Below are positions 8,846 through 17,693 of a stretch of DNA of 64,000 bases, piece by piece (the stretch's first letter is position 1; each line of letters begins with the position of its first letter). Made by a program: the position numbers and the translations under genes. The stretch lies in contig CALMSR010000055.1 in assembly GCA_937872465.1 (NCBI GenBank), positions 1 through 64,000 of the forward strand. Reading direction: 5' to 3'. The DNA is from an uncultured Paracoccaceae bacterium (GTDB lineage: Bacteria > Pseudomonadota > Alphaproteobacteria > Rhodobacterales > Rhodobacteraceae). Below the pieces are notes generated by a model. It did no database searches. It had not been told where the DNA came from and saw only the letters and a program-made list of their open reading frames with translations.

Positions 8846-9385
8846 ATGCTGGCCTCGGCCTTCCTCACCGCCTTCGGTCTCGGCGCCATCTGCTGGCTGC
8901 TGTTCACCCTCGCCGTCTATGCGCTGCCCTTCTGGCTCGGCCTCTCTGCCGCCTTCTGGCTGCACGCGACCGAACAGGGCATCCTCGCTGCGATCCTCGG
9001 CGGCCTCGCCGTCGCGGGCGGGGTGGCGATCCTCGGCGAGATCGTCTTCGCGCGCCTGCGCTCCGTGCCCCTCCGCCTTGCGCTCGGTCTCGTCTATGCC
9101 ATCCCCGCAGGCCTCGCGGGTTTCCATGCCAGCAAAGGCCTCTCCGCGCTCAGTGGTACCGGCGAGGCCGCGGGCCTCGTTCTCGCCGCCCTCGCCGCGC
9201 TGTTCATCGGGGGTACGGCCTTCGCCCGCGTCGCCGGCTGGCCCGAGGCGGGCGGCTTCGCGGGGGACGCCGACAGCGGGGAACAGGCCGCGCCTGGAGG
9301 CGTGGGTGGTCTCCCGGCACCACGATCAGGTGTCGGATCGGTAGGCAGATCGGCAAGGCGGCATCGGCATCCCGCCCGAGGCTGA
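8846..9385 (+). CDS. Small integral membrane protein, function unknown
   Basis: The ATG at 8846 follows AAGGAG at 8833. 179 residues with about four hydrophobic segments in the first 130 (ICWLLFTLAVYALPFWLGLS, GILAAILGGLAVAGGVAI, LRLALGLVYAIPAGLAGF, AGLVLAALAALFIGGTAF). The remaining part is polar and arginine-rich. I do not recognise a named family. It lies between two conserved ICE genes in the same direction and follows a strong terminator, so it has its own promoter. The tail after about residue 150 is of low quality as protein. Confidence 0.65.
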   Translation: MLASAFLTAFGLGAICWLLFTLAVYALPFWLGLSAAFWLHATEQGILAAILGGLAVAGGVAILGEIVFARLRSVPLRLALGLVYAIPAGLAGFHASKGLSALSGTGEAAGLVLAALAALFIGGTAFARVAGWPEAGGFAGDADSGEQAAPGGVGGLPAPRSGVGSVGRSARRHRHPARG

Positions 9386-9863
9386 GAGGGTCGCGGCCCC
9401 GAGGGGCCGAATCGGCTTCGATCAACGCCAAATCTGCGTGGTCCCGAACTGTGGTCCCAGAGGTTTGGGTGGATCATGGCTGACCGGGACGAAGAACCCC
9501 ACCCGCCGCCTGCACGCCGGTGCCTGTCTTCGCGCGACGCCCGGTGCCGGGGACTTGTGCGGTTGCCATGTGGCCTGTGAGCTTCTCCTCCGGGGTCCGT
9601 TCCCGCATCCTGCGCGGCCTCTCAGGTGGCTGATCTGACCGGGACCGGCTGACGCCTCGACCGCCTGGGCCGCAACGGCGCGTCCGGAATTTCTTCCCCT
9701 GGCGGGTCCCCCGCCATTCCTCGCGGGACAAGAAAGACCGGCCTTGCCGTCCTCCGCTGGCGCTGCGGGCCCGAACGGGCTGCGTCGGCGGATCGTCCCG
9801 GTCCTGACGATCGCCATCGAGGCCGCGATGGGCGCGGGCTCGGAGAGCCAGGAGGAAATCGAC
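9386..9863 (+). promoter_or_regulatory. Long non-coding leader before DUF736 gene
   Basis: 478 bases without a convincing gene; frames across it are R/P/G-rich shadows. It contains the shared element GCCGTCCTCCGCT (9746-9758) and ends with GGAGG at 9851 before DUF736. It may carry the promoter of DUF736. Confidence 0.4.
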
Positions 9864-10202
9864 ATGGCCACCATCGGAACCTTCAAGAAGTCCGGCACCG
9901 AATTCGTCGGCGAGATCGTCACCCTGAGCGTGCAGGCCAAGGGCGTGCGCATCGTCCCCGAGGACAGCCAGCCCACCGCCAACGCCCCCTCGCACCGCGT
10001 CTTCGTCGGCCGCGCCGAGATCGGCGCCGCCTGGTCGAAGCGCTCGGCCGAGGGCCGCGACTACCTCAGCCTGAAGCTCGACGACCCGAGCTTCACCCAG
10101 CCGATCTACGCCAACCTCTTCGACGACACCGTGATCGAGGGCGGCGAGGAGACCTTCTCCCTCATCTGGTCGCGCCCCACCACCCGCCGCAACGGCGACT
10201 GA
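9864..10202 (+). CDS. DUF736 family protein
   Basis: 112 residues from the ATG at 9864 (GGAGG 9 bases upstream); the longer frame from 9744 lies in the leader. It matches DUF736 over its whole length: MATIGTFKKSGTEFVGEI, KGVRIVPE, HRVFVGRAEIGAAW and DYLSLKLDDPSFTQPIYANL. DUF736 proteins are near-universal in this class of alphaproteobacterial ICEs and plasmids; the function is unknown. A strong hairpin follows. Confidence 0.92.
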   Translation: MATIGTFKKSGTEFVGEIVTLSVQAKGVRIVPEDSQPTANAPSHRVFVGRAEIGAAWSKRSAEGRDYLSLKLDDPSFTQPIYANLFDDTVIEGGEETFSLIWSRPTTRRNGD

Positions 10203-10210
10203 CCGCGACA

Positions 10211-10242
10211 CCGCCCCGCCCGGAACAATCCGGGCGGGGCGG
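10211..10242 (+). terminator. Strong GC hairpin after DUF736
   Basis: Perfect 13-bp inverted repeat ccgccccgcccgg / ccgggcggggcgg with loop aacaat, 8 bases after the stop. It lacks a clear T tract. Foreign cargo begins just after it. Confidence 0.6.
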
Positions 10243-10410
10243 GCCACATCCTCCTGCACCCTGAGCCGCCCCAGTGAGCGCGGCACCCAGGAACGTCGTG
10301 CTCCGGCCCAGAGCGGACGCTCGGCGAGACCCTTGCTGCATGGCGACTTTCTCTTAAGCCGCGCTTCAAGGCGCGTGCAGCAAAACCCTTCGCTGCCTTT
10401 GGCCCGAGAG

Positions 10411-11210
10411 CTACGGCCGTTCATTCGCGAGCGCCGACCTTATTTGATCAAGGGGCGCGTACGCGAACTCCCCGCCAAGCGACCAGCCTTCAGCGTCGCA
10501 GACGTCGAGGAGTCTGCGCTCGAACCTGTGTGCCTCGCCGCCGTTCGGAAACATGCGCATTCCCAGAGGAATGTATCTGATCAACGAGCTCGGCGGCAGG
10601 TCGGAAGACAATTCAGCGATCCGGCGCTCGAGGTCCATCGTCCGCCCCAACTTCACAAGCCTGAAGCCGTCTTGAATGGCGGTTGACGGTGCGAGCGTCT
10701 CAAGCAGCCCATCGATCAGGAGGAGATAGACGCCGGTGGCCCCGTCCACTATCAACCCCGATCGCACCCCGAATGCGGGCATCGGCCCGCGGGAGCTGTG
10801 TGCTGGCGGCCTCAAGTTGCCGCTGGAGGCAGAGCGCCTGATCCTTGAGACCTCGGCCTCGAGCCCCGCCCGGTCGCCAACGAACTCCTCCCAGACGACG
10901 CGGTCAATCGCCCCGCCCTTGCGTAGTCCCGCGTTGCGGGCCGCCGGGGTCTCCGGATCCTGTTTGGGAAGTTGCGTAGGCGCATAGCTATGCCCGCGGG
11001 ATTGCGGAACGACGGCAGCACAGCGCGCCCGTCGCGCCGACCGATGGTACGAAGCACTGCCGATAGGGCGATAACCTCGGGGTGTGCCTTCTCGGCCCGC
11101 GGCGCGTTCAGATACGGGTCCATTAGCAGGATGGTCTCATCACGAGACCAGTCCGGATTCCGCCCCTTGGGAGTCGGCCCCGGCGAAACCTCCTCGTCCA
11201 GAGAATCCAT
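10411..11210 (-). pseudogene. McrA-type head domain + GIY-YIG nuclease, split by a -1 frameshift
   Basis: Frame 1 starts at ATG 11210 with KGRNPDWSRDETILLMDPYL and FRNPAGIAMRLRNF, which resembles the N-terminal head domain of ScoMcrA-like type IV restriction enzymes. The homology then continues in the -1 frame from 10962: KQDPETPAARNAGLRKGG, VVWEEFVGDRAGLEAEV, then a GIY-YIG/T5orf172-like nuclease with GVYLLLIDG, RLVKLGRTMDLERRIAEL and AHRFERRLLDV. The downstream frame is continuous to 10411. Fused length would be about 266 residues. The shift point is CCCAAAC (10968-10962), in phase as C CCA AAC. It may be a one-base loss, a sequencing error or, less likely, programmed slippage. It is divergent from sspA, so it may be a restriction partner of the phosphorothioation operon. 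Confidence 0.7.
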
Positions 11211-11268
11211 TGGCTTCCGCCCTCTTCAATGCCATCGACGGAAAGCGCCGGGTGAACGCAATTGTCTG

Positions 11269-12459
11269 ATGACCTCTGAATCCTCGTCGTATAGCGTATC
11301 CGCAAAGCGTTCCGGAGCTGGTGACGAATTGACAATCTATCTAGACAATATGGCCGCCACGCCAGTCGACCCGAGGGTGGCGGAACGCCACCGCGCGTCG
11401 ATGACCGACAACCCAGCGAATGCCCACAGCTCGGAACACTCCCTCGGTGTAGACGCTAAGAAGGCGATCGACAAGGCTTCCTCGGTGCTGATCAGCGCGC
11501 TCGGCTGCGACGACAGCGAGATCACCTTCACGCCTGGCGCCTCTGCCGCGTTGTGGCTCGCTGTCGAGGACGTGATCGGGCGTGTCGTTGGCCGGCCGGC
11601 ACGGATTGCAGCGACCGAGACCGAGCACCCAGCCCTGCTTGGTGCTCTCCGCCGAGCGGAACGCGACGGGCGCGTAACGCTCGCGATGATTGCGGTCGAC
11701 GAACACGGCGCACCAAGGATCGATGCCGTCGAGCAGGCGCTTAGCCGGGGCGCCGACCTGCTGTGCACGATGTCCGCAAACAACGAGATCGGCACGATTA
11801 CCGACATCCCTTTAGTGGCGGCAGTGGCGCGGCATCACGGTGTCCGGCATCTCGTCGACGCCAGCCAATCCGCCGGACGGATCGAGATGTCCGGTGTCCT
11901 CGACGCCGACCTCGTCGTCGTCAGCGGTGCGAAAGCCTATGGGCCACGACGCGCAGGCGCGCTTCTCGGAAAACTGAGCGGTCACGCTGCCCAGTTGGCC
12001 CACGAAGTCTTCGGAAGCCCCGACGCGCCTGCAGCGGTCGCGCTCGCCTACGCCATGTCACTCCGCGCATCCGAGCGCGAGGTCGACGAGCGGCGGCTTG
12101 CTGCGATGCGCGACGCGCTGCAATTGCACCTCGTTGACGCGGTCCCGGGGCTCCGCGTCAACGGCAGTCCGTTCGCGCGCCTAGCCGGAAGCCTACACGT
12201 GTCCACTCCACACCTTCCTGGTGAAGCCGTTGTCGCCCGGCTCTGGGGGCAGGTCGCCCTGTCGACCGGGGCTGCCTGCCAATCGGGCGTGCCGGGTTCC
12301 TCACATGTGCTCTCTGCCATGGCCCTTCCCGAATGGGCCCAGGAGGGAGCCGTTCGCATCGGAATCGGTCGCTTCAATACCGAGGACGAGGTTGCACAGG
12401 CCGGTGAGTTGATCGCCGCCGCGCTGAACGCAGCTACGCCCGTACGGAGACACGCATGA
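11269..12459 (+). CDS. sspA: SspA-type cysteine desulfurase
   Basis: The ATG at 11269 is the first start not overlapping the divergent gene and gives 396 residues, normal for the family. Fold-type I PLP enzyme: YLDNMAATPVDPRV near residue 24, DASQSAGR for the PLP aspartate, lysine about residue 222 in SGAKAYGP, and the catalytic cysteine about residue 337 in STGAACQSG. It supplies sulfur as a persulfide for DNA phosphorothioation. The residue before the Schiff-base lysine is Ala, whereas IscS-like proteins usually have His. First gene of an operon with sspB, overlapping it by 4 bases. Confidence 0.9.
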   Translation: MTSESSSYSVSAKRSGAGDELTIYLDNMAATPVDPRVAERHRASMTDNPANAHSSEHSLGVDAKKAIDKASSVLISALGCDDSEITFTPGASAALWLAVEDVIGRVVGRPARIAATETEHPALLGALRRAERDGRVTLAMIAVDEHGAPRIDAVEQALSRGADLLCTMSANNEIGTITDIPLVAAVARHHGVRHLVDASQSAGRIEMSGVLDADLVVVSGAKAYGPRRAGALLGKLSGHAAQLAHEVFGSPDAPAAVALAYAMSLRASEREVDERRLAAMRDALQLHLVDAVPGLRVNGSPFARLAGSLHVSTPHLPGEAVVARLWGQVALSTGAACQSGVPGSSHVLSAMALPEWAQEGAVRIGIGRFNTEDEVAQAGELIAAALNAATPVRRHA

Positions 12460-13355
12460 CACTCGCTACCGTCCGCCCACGCTTCAGCGGGCACGAGACG
12501 TTCGCCTGCCGCTTCGCCTGGCTGCCCAAAGCCGTCCGTCTGATCGCTCGGGATCCGAAGGCGCTCTCCGACGATAAGCGTGCGATCCTTGAGTTAGGCC
12601 TAGGCAAGAACATGGTCCGCGCGCTCAGATTCTGGTTGGAGGCGTTCGAAGTCGCCTCTGCGAAGGCTGGCGCGTGGTCGCTGTTGCCGTTCGGCGAAGC
12701 GCTGTTCGGCGACGATGGCCTTGATCCCTACATCGAACGCGTCGAAACGCAATGGCTGCTCCATTGGCGTCTCAGCACGGCGATCGAGAACCCGTTGTTC
12801 GCTTGGCGGCACATCCTCTATCGCCGGATGCGTCCCGACTTCACGCGTTCCGAGCTTCTAGCCGAGATGCGCACCGAGGGAGAGCGGCTCGGCTACGAAC
12901 ACTCCGACGTCACTCTGCTCCAGCACGCCGACGTTTTCATCCATAGCTATCTCGGTTCGCTCAATCCCGCCTCGCCGGAGGACGCACTCGACGGTCCGCT
13001 CGTCGATCTCGGCCTGCTCCGGCGGCTCGGTCGACGTCGCGGGGCCGATCGCATCGAGCCCGTGTTCACCCTCACGCGGATCCCGATCGGCGAGATCGGC
13101 GGCAGTGTCGTGGACTATGCGATCGCCAGCTATTGGACCGCGCGCCGCGCAGGCGAGTCCGTCGTGACCTTCCGCGACATCGCCTACGGTGAGGGTTCCC
13201 CGGGGGCGACACTGCGTATGGAGACGGACGATCTGCGCGACCATCTCGAGCGTTCGCCGGCTCTCTGGTCCTACCGCCCTTCAGGCGACGCCGGCAGCGT
13301 GACAGCAGTGGCAGACCTCGACCTCGCACACCTCCTGCGGGAGATTTACGCGTGA
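12456..13355 (+). CDS. sspB: SspB, DUF4007 protein of DNA phosphorothioation
   Basis: 299 residues starting at the ATG in an ATGA overlap with sspA. The DUF4007 signature is clear at the N-terminus: RPRFSGHETFACRFAWLPKA, followed by ALSDDKRAILELGLGKNMV and LLHWRLSTAIENPLFAWRHI. In the described SspABCD system the DUF4007 protein is a DNA nickase needed for single-stranded phosphorothioate insertion. No frameshift or truncation seen. It overlaps sspC by 4 bases (GTGA), so translation is coupled. Confidence 0.9.
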   Translation: MTLATVRPRFSGHETFACRFAWLPKAVRLIARDPKALSDDKRAILELGLGKNMVRALRFWLEAFEVASAKAGAWSLLPFGEALFGDDGLDPYIERVETQWLLHWRLSTAIENPLFAWRHILYRRMRPDFTRSELLAEMRTEGERLGYEHSDVTLLQHADVFIHSYLGSLNPASPEDALDGPLVDLGLLRRLGRRRGADRIEPVFTLTRIPIGEIGGSVVDYAIASYWTARRAGESVVTFRDIAYGEGSPGATLRMETDDLRDHLERSPALWSYRPSGDAGSVTAVADLDLAHLLREIYA

Positions 13356-16300
13356 GCAAGACGACCATCTTCGATCTGCTGGGCGCGCCCGGCATGTTCT
13401 ACCGCTCTGTAGCGCTCGAGCGCGATGCCGGCGATGCCGCGGCCGGACATTCGTTCGTCATGACGCCGTGGCTCGAGCGCGGTGCAGCTGAGATTCTGTC
13501 GGGCATGCAGCCAGGCGGAACGCGGCGAGCCTGGCGGATGATCGGCGACTTCGGTGTCGGAAAGTCTGCGCTCGTCCTCGCTATCGTCCAGGCACTCGAC
13601 CCGCGCGTGTCCAAGCCGGAGATGCCAATGCGGCGCCTCGCCGAGACAGTCGGCGGTGTTCCTCGGATGTTCCCGCTGATTGTCACAGGATCGCGGGACG
13701 GACTGTCGGCAGGCCTAGCCGCGGCGATCGCGCAAACGATCGAGACAAAAGGCCTCGTTCAGCCGAAGCGGGCAGCCAAGCTGGCGAAGATCGCCGACCC
13801 GTTCGATGCCATCACCAAGCTGCGCGACGCTCTCCGTGAGACCGGCGCGTTCGATGGCCTACTTCTGGTTATCGACGAGATGGGCAAGTTCCTGGAGGCA
13901 GCCGGCGAGCAGGAGGGCTTCGACGTCTTTCGGCTACAGTCACTCGCCGAAGAGGCCGCCAGAAGCGGCGACGCGCCGCTCTCGGTAATTCTCATCCTTC
14001 ACAAGGGATTCCGGTCCTACGCCGAGGACTGGCGCATCGCCCGCCGAAGCGAATGGGAGAAGGTGGCAGAGCGGTTCGATGAGATGGTCTTCGATCACCC
14101 GCTGTCGCATACCGCCGCGCTGCTATCGGCCGCCCTGTCAGTCGACGAGACGGCGATCCCGGCCAAGGCCCGAAAGGAGTATCTGGATACGGTCGAGCGG
14201 GTGCGCGCGCTCGGTTGGCTGGGTCCACGCAGCGGGAAGGGGACTGGCGGCTGCTGGCCCATCCATCCGGCAGCCATCCCGGTGATGGCGCGGTTCTTCG
14301 CGACCTTCGGCCAGAACGAGCGGTCGCTATTCGGCTTTGCCGCCAGTGAGGAGCCGAGTGGGCTCCGCGCGTTCGCGGAGGAGACACTCGCCACTGAGGG
14401 TCTTTACGGCATCCGGCACTTCTTCGACTATGTCGCTTCGTCGTTCGGCCACAGGATGACGTCGCGCGCTGGTGCCGGCGAATGGTCGCGGATCAACGCC
14501 GTGCTCGACCGGGCCACCGAAGCGGATGCCGTCGAGAGCGCGGTCCTCAAGACGATCGGCATCTTGAACGTGCTCGACGCCCCTGACCTCCCCGCAACGT
14601 GGGATGGCGTCCGCGCGACCCTCGCTCCGGACTTCGAGACCGATGAAGTCGAGGCGGCGCTTGACCGTCTCGTTGTCGGAGGGCTTGTCTTCCGCCGGCC
14701 CGGTCGCGCCGAGCTCCGGCTGTGGACCAGCCGCCGCGTCGACCTGTCCGCCATCTGGTCCGATGCCGAGCGGGAGATTGATGCCCGGAACGTGATCGAC
14801 GAGTTGCCGCGCCATCTCTCCAGCCTGCCGGTCAGACCCCACGTGCTCGCCCGCCGTCACTCTGTGACGACGGGCACAAATCGCCGCTTCGCCGTCCGTT
14901 GTACCCACACTTCCGCCCTGCAAGGCTATGGCGGCCACGGGAACGCCGACGGCGGGATCGTCGCGGTCCTGTGCGGCAACACCGAGGATCTCCGCATAGC
15001 CCGCGCGTGGTGCGCCGAGATAACGAGCGTGGACGACGCGATGATCGCTATCGCTGTACCGCCGATAGCCGATCTCGGCCATGCGATGGTCGATCTGCTC
15101 CGGCACCGCTGGGTCATCACGAACGCCTCCTCTTTGCAGGAGGATGCCCACGCCACCGCCGAGATCGAACGAAGCATTGGCGACTTGGAGGCGCGCTTGG
15201 TCGCCTCAATTGAGGCTACCCTCGGTCTACGCGGCCACGCGCCGCCGTGCCCGCTCGACGTCTTCTGGAGGGGCGAAGCCTCTCCCTTGGACGGCCCTAT
15301 CCACGCGCTGGTGTCGACGCTGTGCGACAGAATCTATGACCAGGCTCCGCTTGTCGAGAATGAGCTGGTGAACAAGCAGTCGCTCACTTCGGCTGGCGCA
15401 AGTGCGCGTCAGCGGCTGATCGAGAAGATGTTCTCCGACGCGCATGATCCGGAACTCGGATTCGCTGAAGGCAAGAACCCGCCGGAGCGAGCGCTCTACC
15501 TGTCGCTGCTGCGGCGCGGGGGCCTACACCGCGAGCGGGCCGGTACGTGGACGATCGCGCCGCCAGAGCAAGGTGAGGACCCACTTCGGCTGGCGCCAGC
15601 GCTCTCGGCGATCGACGCCTGCCTCTCCGGTTCGGAGGAGCGTGTGCCCGTCCCTGCCGTCTACGCTGCGCTGGAGGCGCGACCGTTCGGTGTGCGTCCT
15701 GGCCTCGCGCCGCTGCTCATGGCTGTGGTGCTCGCCGCTTCAGGCCACCGCGTTGCCCTCTTTGAGCGGGGCACCTACTGCCCTCGTATTGACGGCGCTG
15801 CGTTCATGCGCATTCTCAAGTCGCCCGAGCACTTCTCGCTGCAGCTTGTCGCACTCGAGGGCATCCGCGCCGATGTGTTCCGGCGCTTGGCGGAGTTGCT
15901 CGACCGCCACCCAGAGGAGTCAGGCATCCGAACCGTGGTCGATCCGCTGATCCGCTTTGGTGTCGACCTACAGTTCCACGTCCAGTACACCGCAGCGATC
16001 AGCGCGGAAGCCCGCGGCGTGCGAGGTGCGCTTGCCAAGGCCCGCAGCCCGGTCGACTTGGTCTTCAATGACTTGCCCGTAGCTTGCGGGATGGAGCCCT
16101 TCGGCCACGACAAACGGCCGGACGTGACCCGAGTCAACGAATTCGTCGCCCGGCTCGACGCCGCGATCACCGAACTGCGCAGCTGCTATCCGAAGCTGCT
16201 TCAGGAGATGCGCCAATTGGTGCTCGAGACCCTGGGCGCCAAGGACCGCGCGTCGCTTGCCGAACGCGCGGCCTCCCTGACGTTCCGCCTGACGGAGCAG

Positions 16301-16738
16301 CACCTTCGCACTTTCGCGTTTCGCCTAGCCGATAGAGGACTATCCGAGGAAAAGTGGATCGAAGCCTTGGGTGGCGCAATCCTGAGCAAACCGCCGGTCC
16401 GCTGGCTCGACCACGACGTTTCAACATGGCGGTCGCGGCTAGCAGATGTCGCCTCGCAGTTCCGGCGCGTCGAAGCCATTGCATTCGGAAAGGGCGAATC
16501 CAAGCGCAACGCGGTTCGCGTGTCCCTAACTCGCGTCGATGGTCGGGAGCGCGCAGTGATTGTCGACATTGACGACCTCAGTGAGGATCAGTCGACCGTG
16601 CTAGGCGCGATCGAGCGCATGGCGATCGAGGCAAACCTCAGTCTGGACACGGTGGCGGCGATGCTGACACTTGAGAGCATGCAGAAGGATAAGGACATGG
16701 ACCTGGGCCTGCACGAAGTGGAGCGAGAGCACGGATGA
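13352..16738 (+). CDS. sspC: SspC, large P-loop ATPase of DNA phosphorothioation
   Basis: 1128 residues from a GTG start. Walker A MIGDFGVGKSALV at about 63-75 and Walker B LLLVIDEMGKFLE near 170 mark an AAA-type ATPase; the remaining 800 residues are helical without a domain I can name. Gene order and size match SspC, the ATPase of the Ssp modification complex. It may move or melt DNA for modification. The C-terminus ends in a helical acidic stretch and overlaps sspD by 4 bases. Confidence 0.88.
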   Translation: MSKTTIFDLLGAPGMFYRSVALERDAGDAAAGHSFVMTPWLERGAAEILSGMQPGGTRRAWRMIGDFGVGKSALVLAIVQALDPRVSKPEMPMRRLAETVGGVPRMFPLIVTGSRDGLSAGLAAAIAQTIETKGLVQPKRAAKLAKIADPFDAITKLRDALRETGAFDGLLLVIDEMGKFLEAAGEQEGFDVFRLQSLAEEAARSGDAPLSVILILHKGFRSYAEDWRIARRSEWEKVAERFDEMVFDHPLSHTAALLSAALSVDETAIPAKARKEYLDTVERVRALGWLGPRSGKGTGGCWPIHPAAIPVMARFFATFGQNERSLFGFAASEEPSGLRAFAEETLATEGLYGIRHFFDYVASSFGHRMTSRAGAGEWSRINAVLDRATEADAVESAVLKTIGILNVLDAPDLPATWDGVRATLAPDFETDEVEAALDRLVVGGLVFRRPGRAELRLWTSRRVDLSAIWSDAEREIDARNVIDELPRHLSSLPVRPHVLARRHSVTTGTNRRFAVRCTHTSALQGYGGHGNADGGIVAVLCGNTEDLRIARAWCAEITSVDDAMIAIAVPPIADLGHAMVDLLRHRWVITNASSLQEDAHATAEIERSIGDLEARLVASIEATLGLRGHAPPCPLDVFWRGEASPLDGPIHALVSTLCDRIYDQAPLVENELVNKQSLTSAGASARQRLIEKMFSDAHDPELGFAEGKNPPERALYLSLLRRGGLHRERAGTWTIAPPEQGEDPLRLAPALSAIDACLSGSEERVPVPAVYAALEARPFGVRPGLAPLLMAVVLAASGHRVALFERGTYCPRIDGAAFMRILKSPEHFSLQLVALEGIRADVFRRLAELLDRHPEESGIRTVVDPLIRFGVDLQFHVQYTAAISAEARGVRGALAKARSPVDLVFNDLPVACGMEPFGHDKRPDVTRVNEFVARLDAAITELRSCYPKLLQEMRQLVLETLGAKDRASLAERAASLTFRLTEQHLRTFAFRLADRGLSEEKWIEALGGAILSKPPVRWLDHDVSTWRSRLADVASQFRRVEAIAFGKGESKRNAVRVSLTRVDGRERAVIVDIDDLSEDQSTVLGAIERMAIEANLSLDTVAAMLTLESMQKDKDMDLGLHEVEREHG

Positions 16739-17535
16739 CTCGCCATGTGTTGAGCCTGTCGGGTGGGAAGGACAGCGCGGCGCTAGCAGTATACCTGCGC
16801 GATCGTGTGCCGGAGATGGAATACATCTTCCATGACACGGGCAAAGAGCTTCCCGAAACCTACGACTACATGGCCCGGCTGGAGAGCATCCTCGGTCGGG
16901 AGGTCACCCGCACCACGCCCGACGACCCGTTCGAGCATTGGCTCGCTGTGTACGGCGACATGCTGCCGTCGAACCAGCGGCGCTGGTGCACGAAGATGCT
17001 GAAGCTGAAGCCGTTCGAGGCCTATATCGGCGACGATCCCACCATCAATTACGTCGGCCTTCGCGCGGACGAGAAACGTACCGGATACATCAGCACCAAG
17101 CCGAATATTGTCGCAGTCTACCCCTTCCAGGAGGACGGCTTGGTTCGCGCGGACGTGATCAGGATCCTTGAGGACAGCGGTCTCGGCCTTCCGCCCTATA
17201 TGGAATGGGGCCGCTCGCGCTCGGGCTGCTACTTCTGCTTCTACCAGCAGAAGATCGAATGGGTCCGCCTGAAGCGAAAGCATCCCGAGTATTTCGAACG
17301 CGCCAAGGAGTACGAAGTCCGCAGCGCTGCGGTCAGCAAGAGCTTCACTTGGTGCAGCGGGGAATCACTGACTGAGTTGGAACAGCCTGATCGGATTGCA
17401 CAGATCGAGCGCAACCATGAAGCGTCGATGGCTAGGCGAGCGGCCAAGCGTGAAAACCTCCCGCTGTCGGCGGTGTTGGGTGGAGCGGAGATCGACGAGG
17501 AGGAGCCTGAAGGATGCCTGATCTGCTCGATCTAG
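16735..17535 (+). CDS. sspD: SspD, PP-loop (PAPS reductase-like) enzyme of DNA phosphorothioation
   Basis: 266 residues. The PP-loop SLSGGKDSAAL at about 7-17 binds ATP and IFHDTGKELPETYDY follows, as in PAPS reductase/DndC relatives. Cysteines in RRWCTKMLK, SGCYFCFYQ and the C-terminal CLICSI may hold an iron-sulfur cluster. The family adenylates the DNA backbone phosphate before sulfur transfer. ATGA overlap with sspC. It is the last gene of the tight sspABCD block; 158 bases separate it from the next gene. Confidence 0.92.
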   Translation: MTRHVLSLSGGKDSAALAVYLRDRVPEMEYIFHDTGKELPETYDYMARLESILGREVTRTTPDDPFEHWLAVYGDMLPSNQRRWCTKMLKLKPFEAYIGDDPTINYVGLRADEKRTGYISTKPNIVAVYPFQEDGLVRADVIRILEDSGLGLPPYMEWGRSRSGCYFCFYQQKIEWVRLKRKHPEYFERAKEYEVRSAAVSKSFTWCSGESLTELEQPDRIAQIERNHEASMARRAAKRENLPLSAVLGGAEIDEEEPEGCLICSI

Positions 17536-17693
17536 GAGCGTCTACAATCTCAGCACGCTTAACCCACGTTCATTTGATACACACCCCGGGTGTGACCAAT
17601 GTTGCAACTGGAAGCGCCGCCGACAAATTTTCTTTGAGGAGGCGCTTCAATATCATGGTTAATAGTATCTCCACTTCAATTGGCAAATAGGCC
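17536..17693 (+). promoter_or_regulatory. Spacer between sspD and the GHKL gene
   Basis: 158 bases of clearly lower GC content than both neighbours, without a gene. It probably carries an independent promoter for the GHKL/response-regulator-like pair, which would let the pair be regulated apart from sspABCD. No specific operator recognised. Confidence 0.35.

Noticed and set aside
10972..11268. N-terminal extension of sspA frame
   Set aside because: It runs through the divergent GIY-YIG gene and its translation has no resemblance to cysteine desulfurases.
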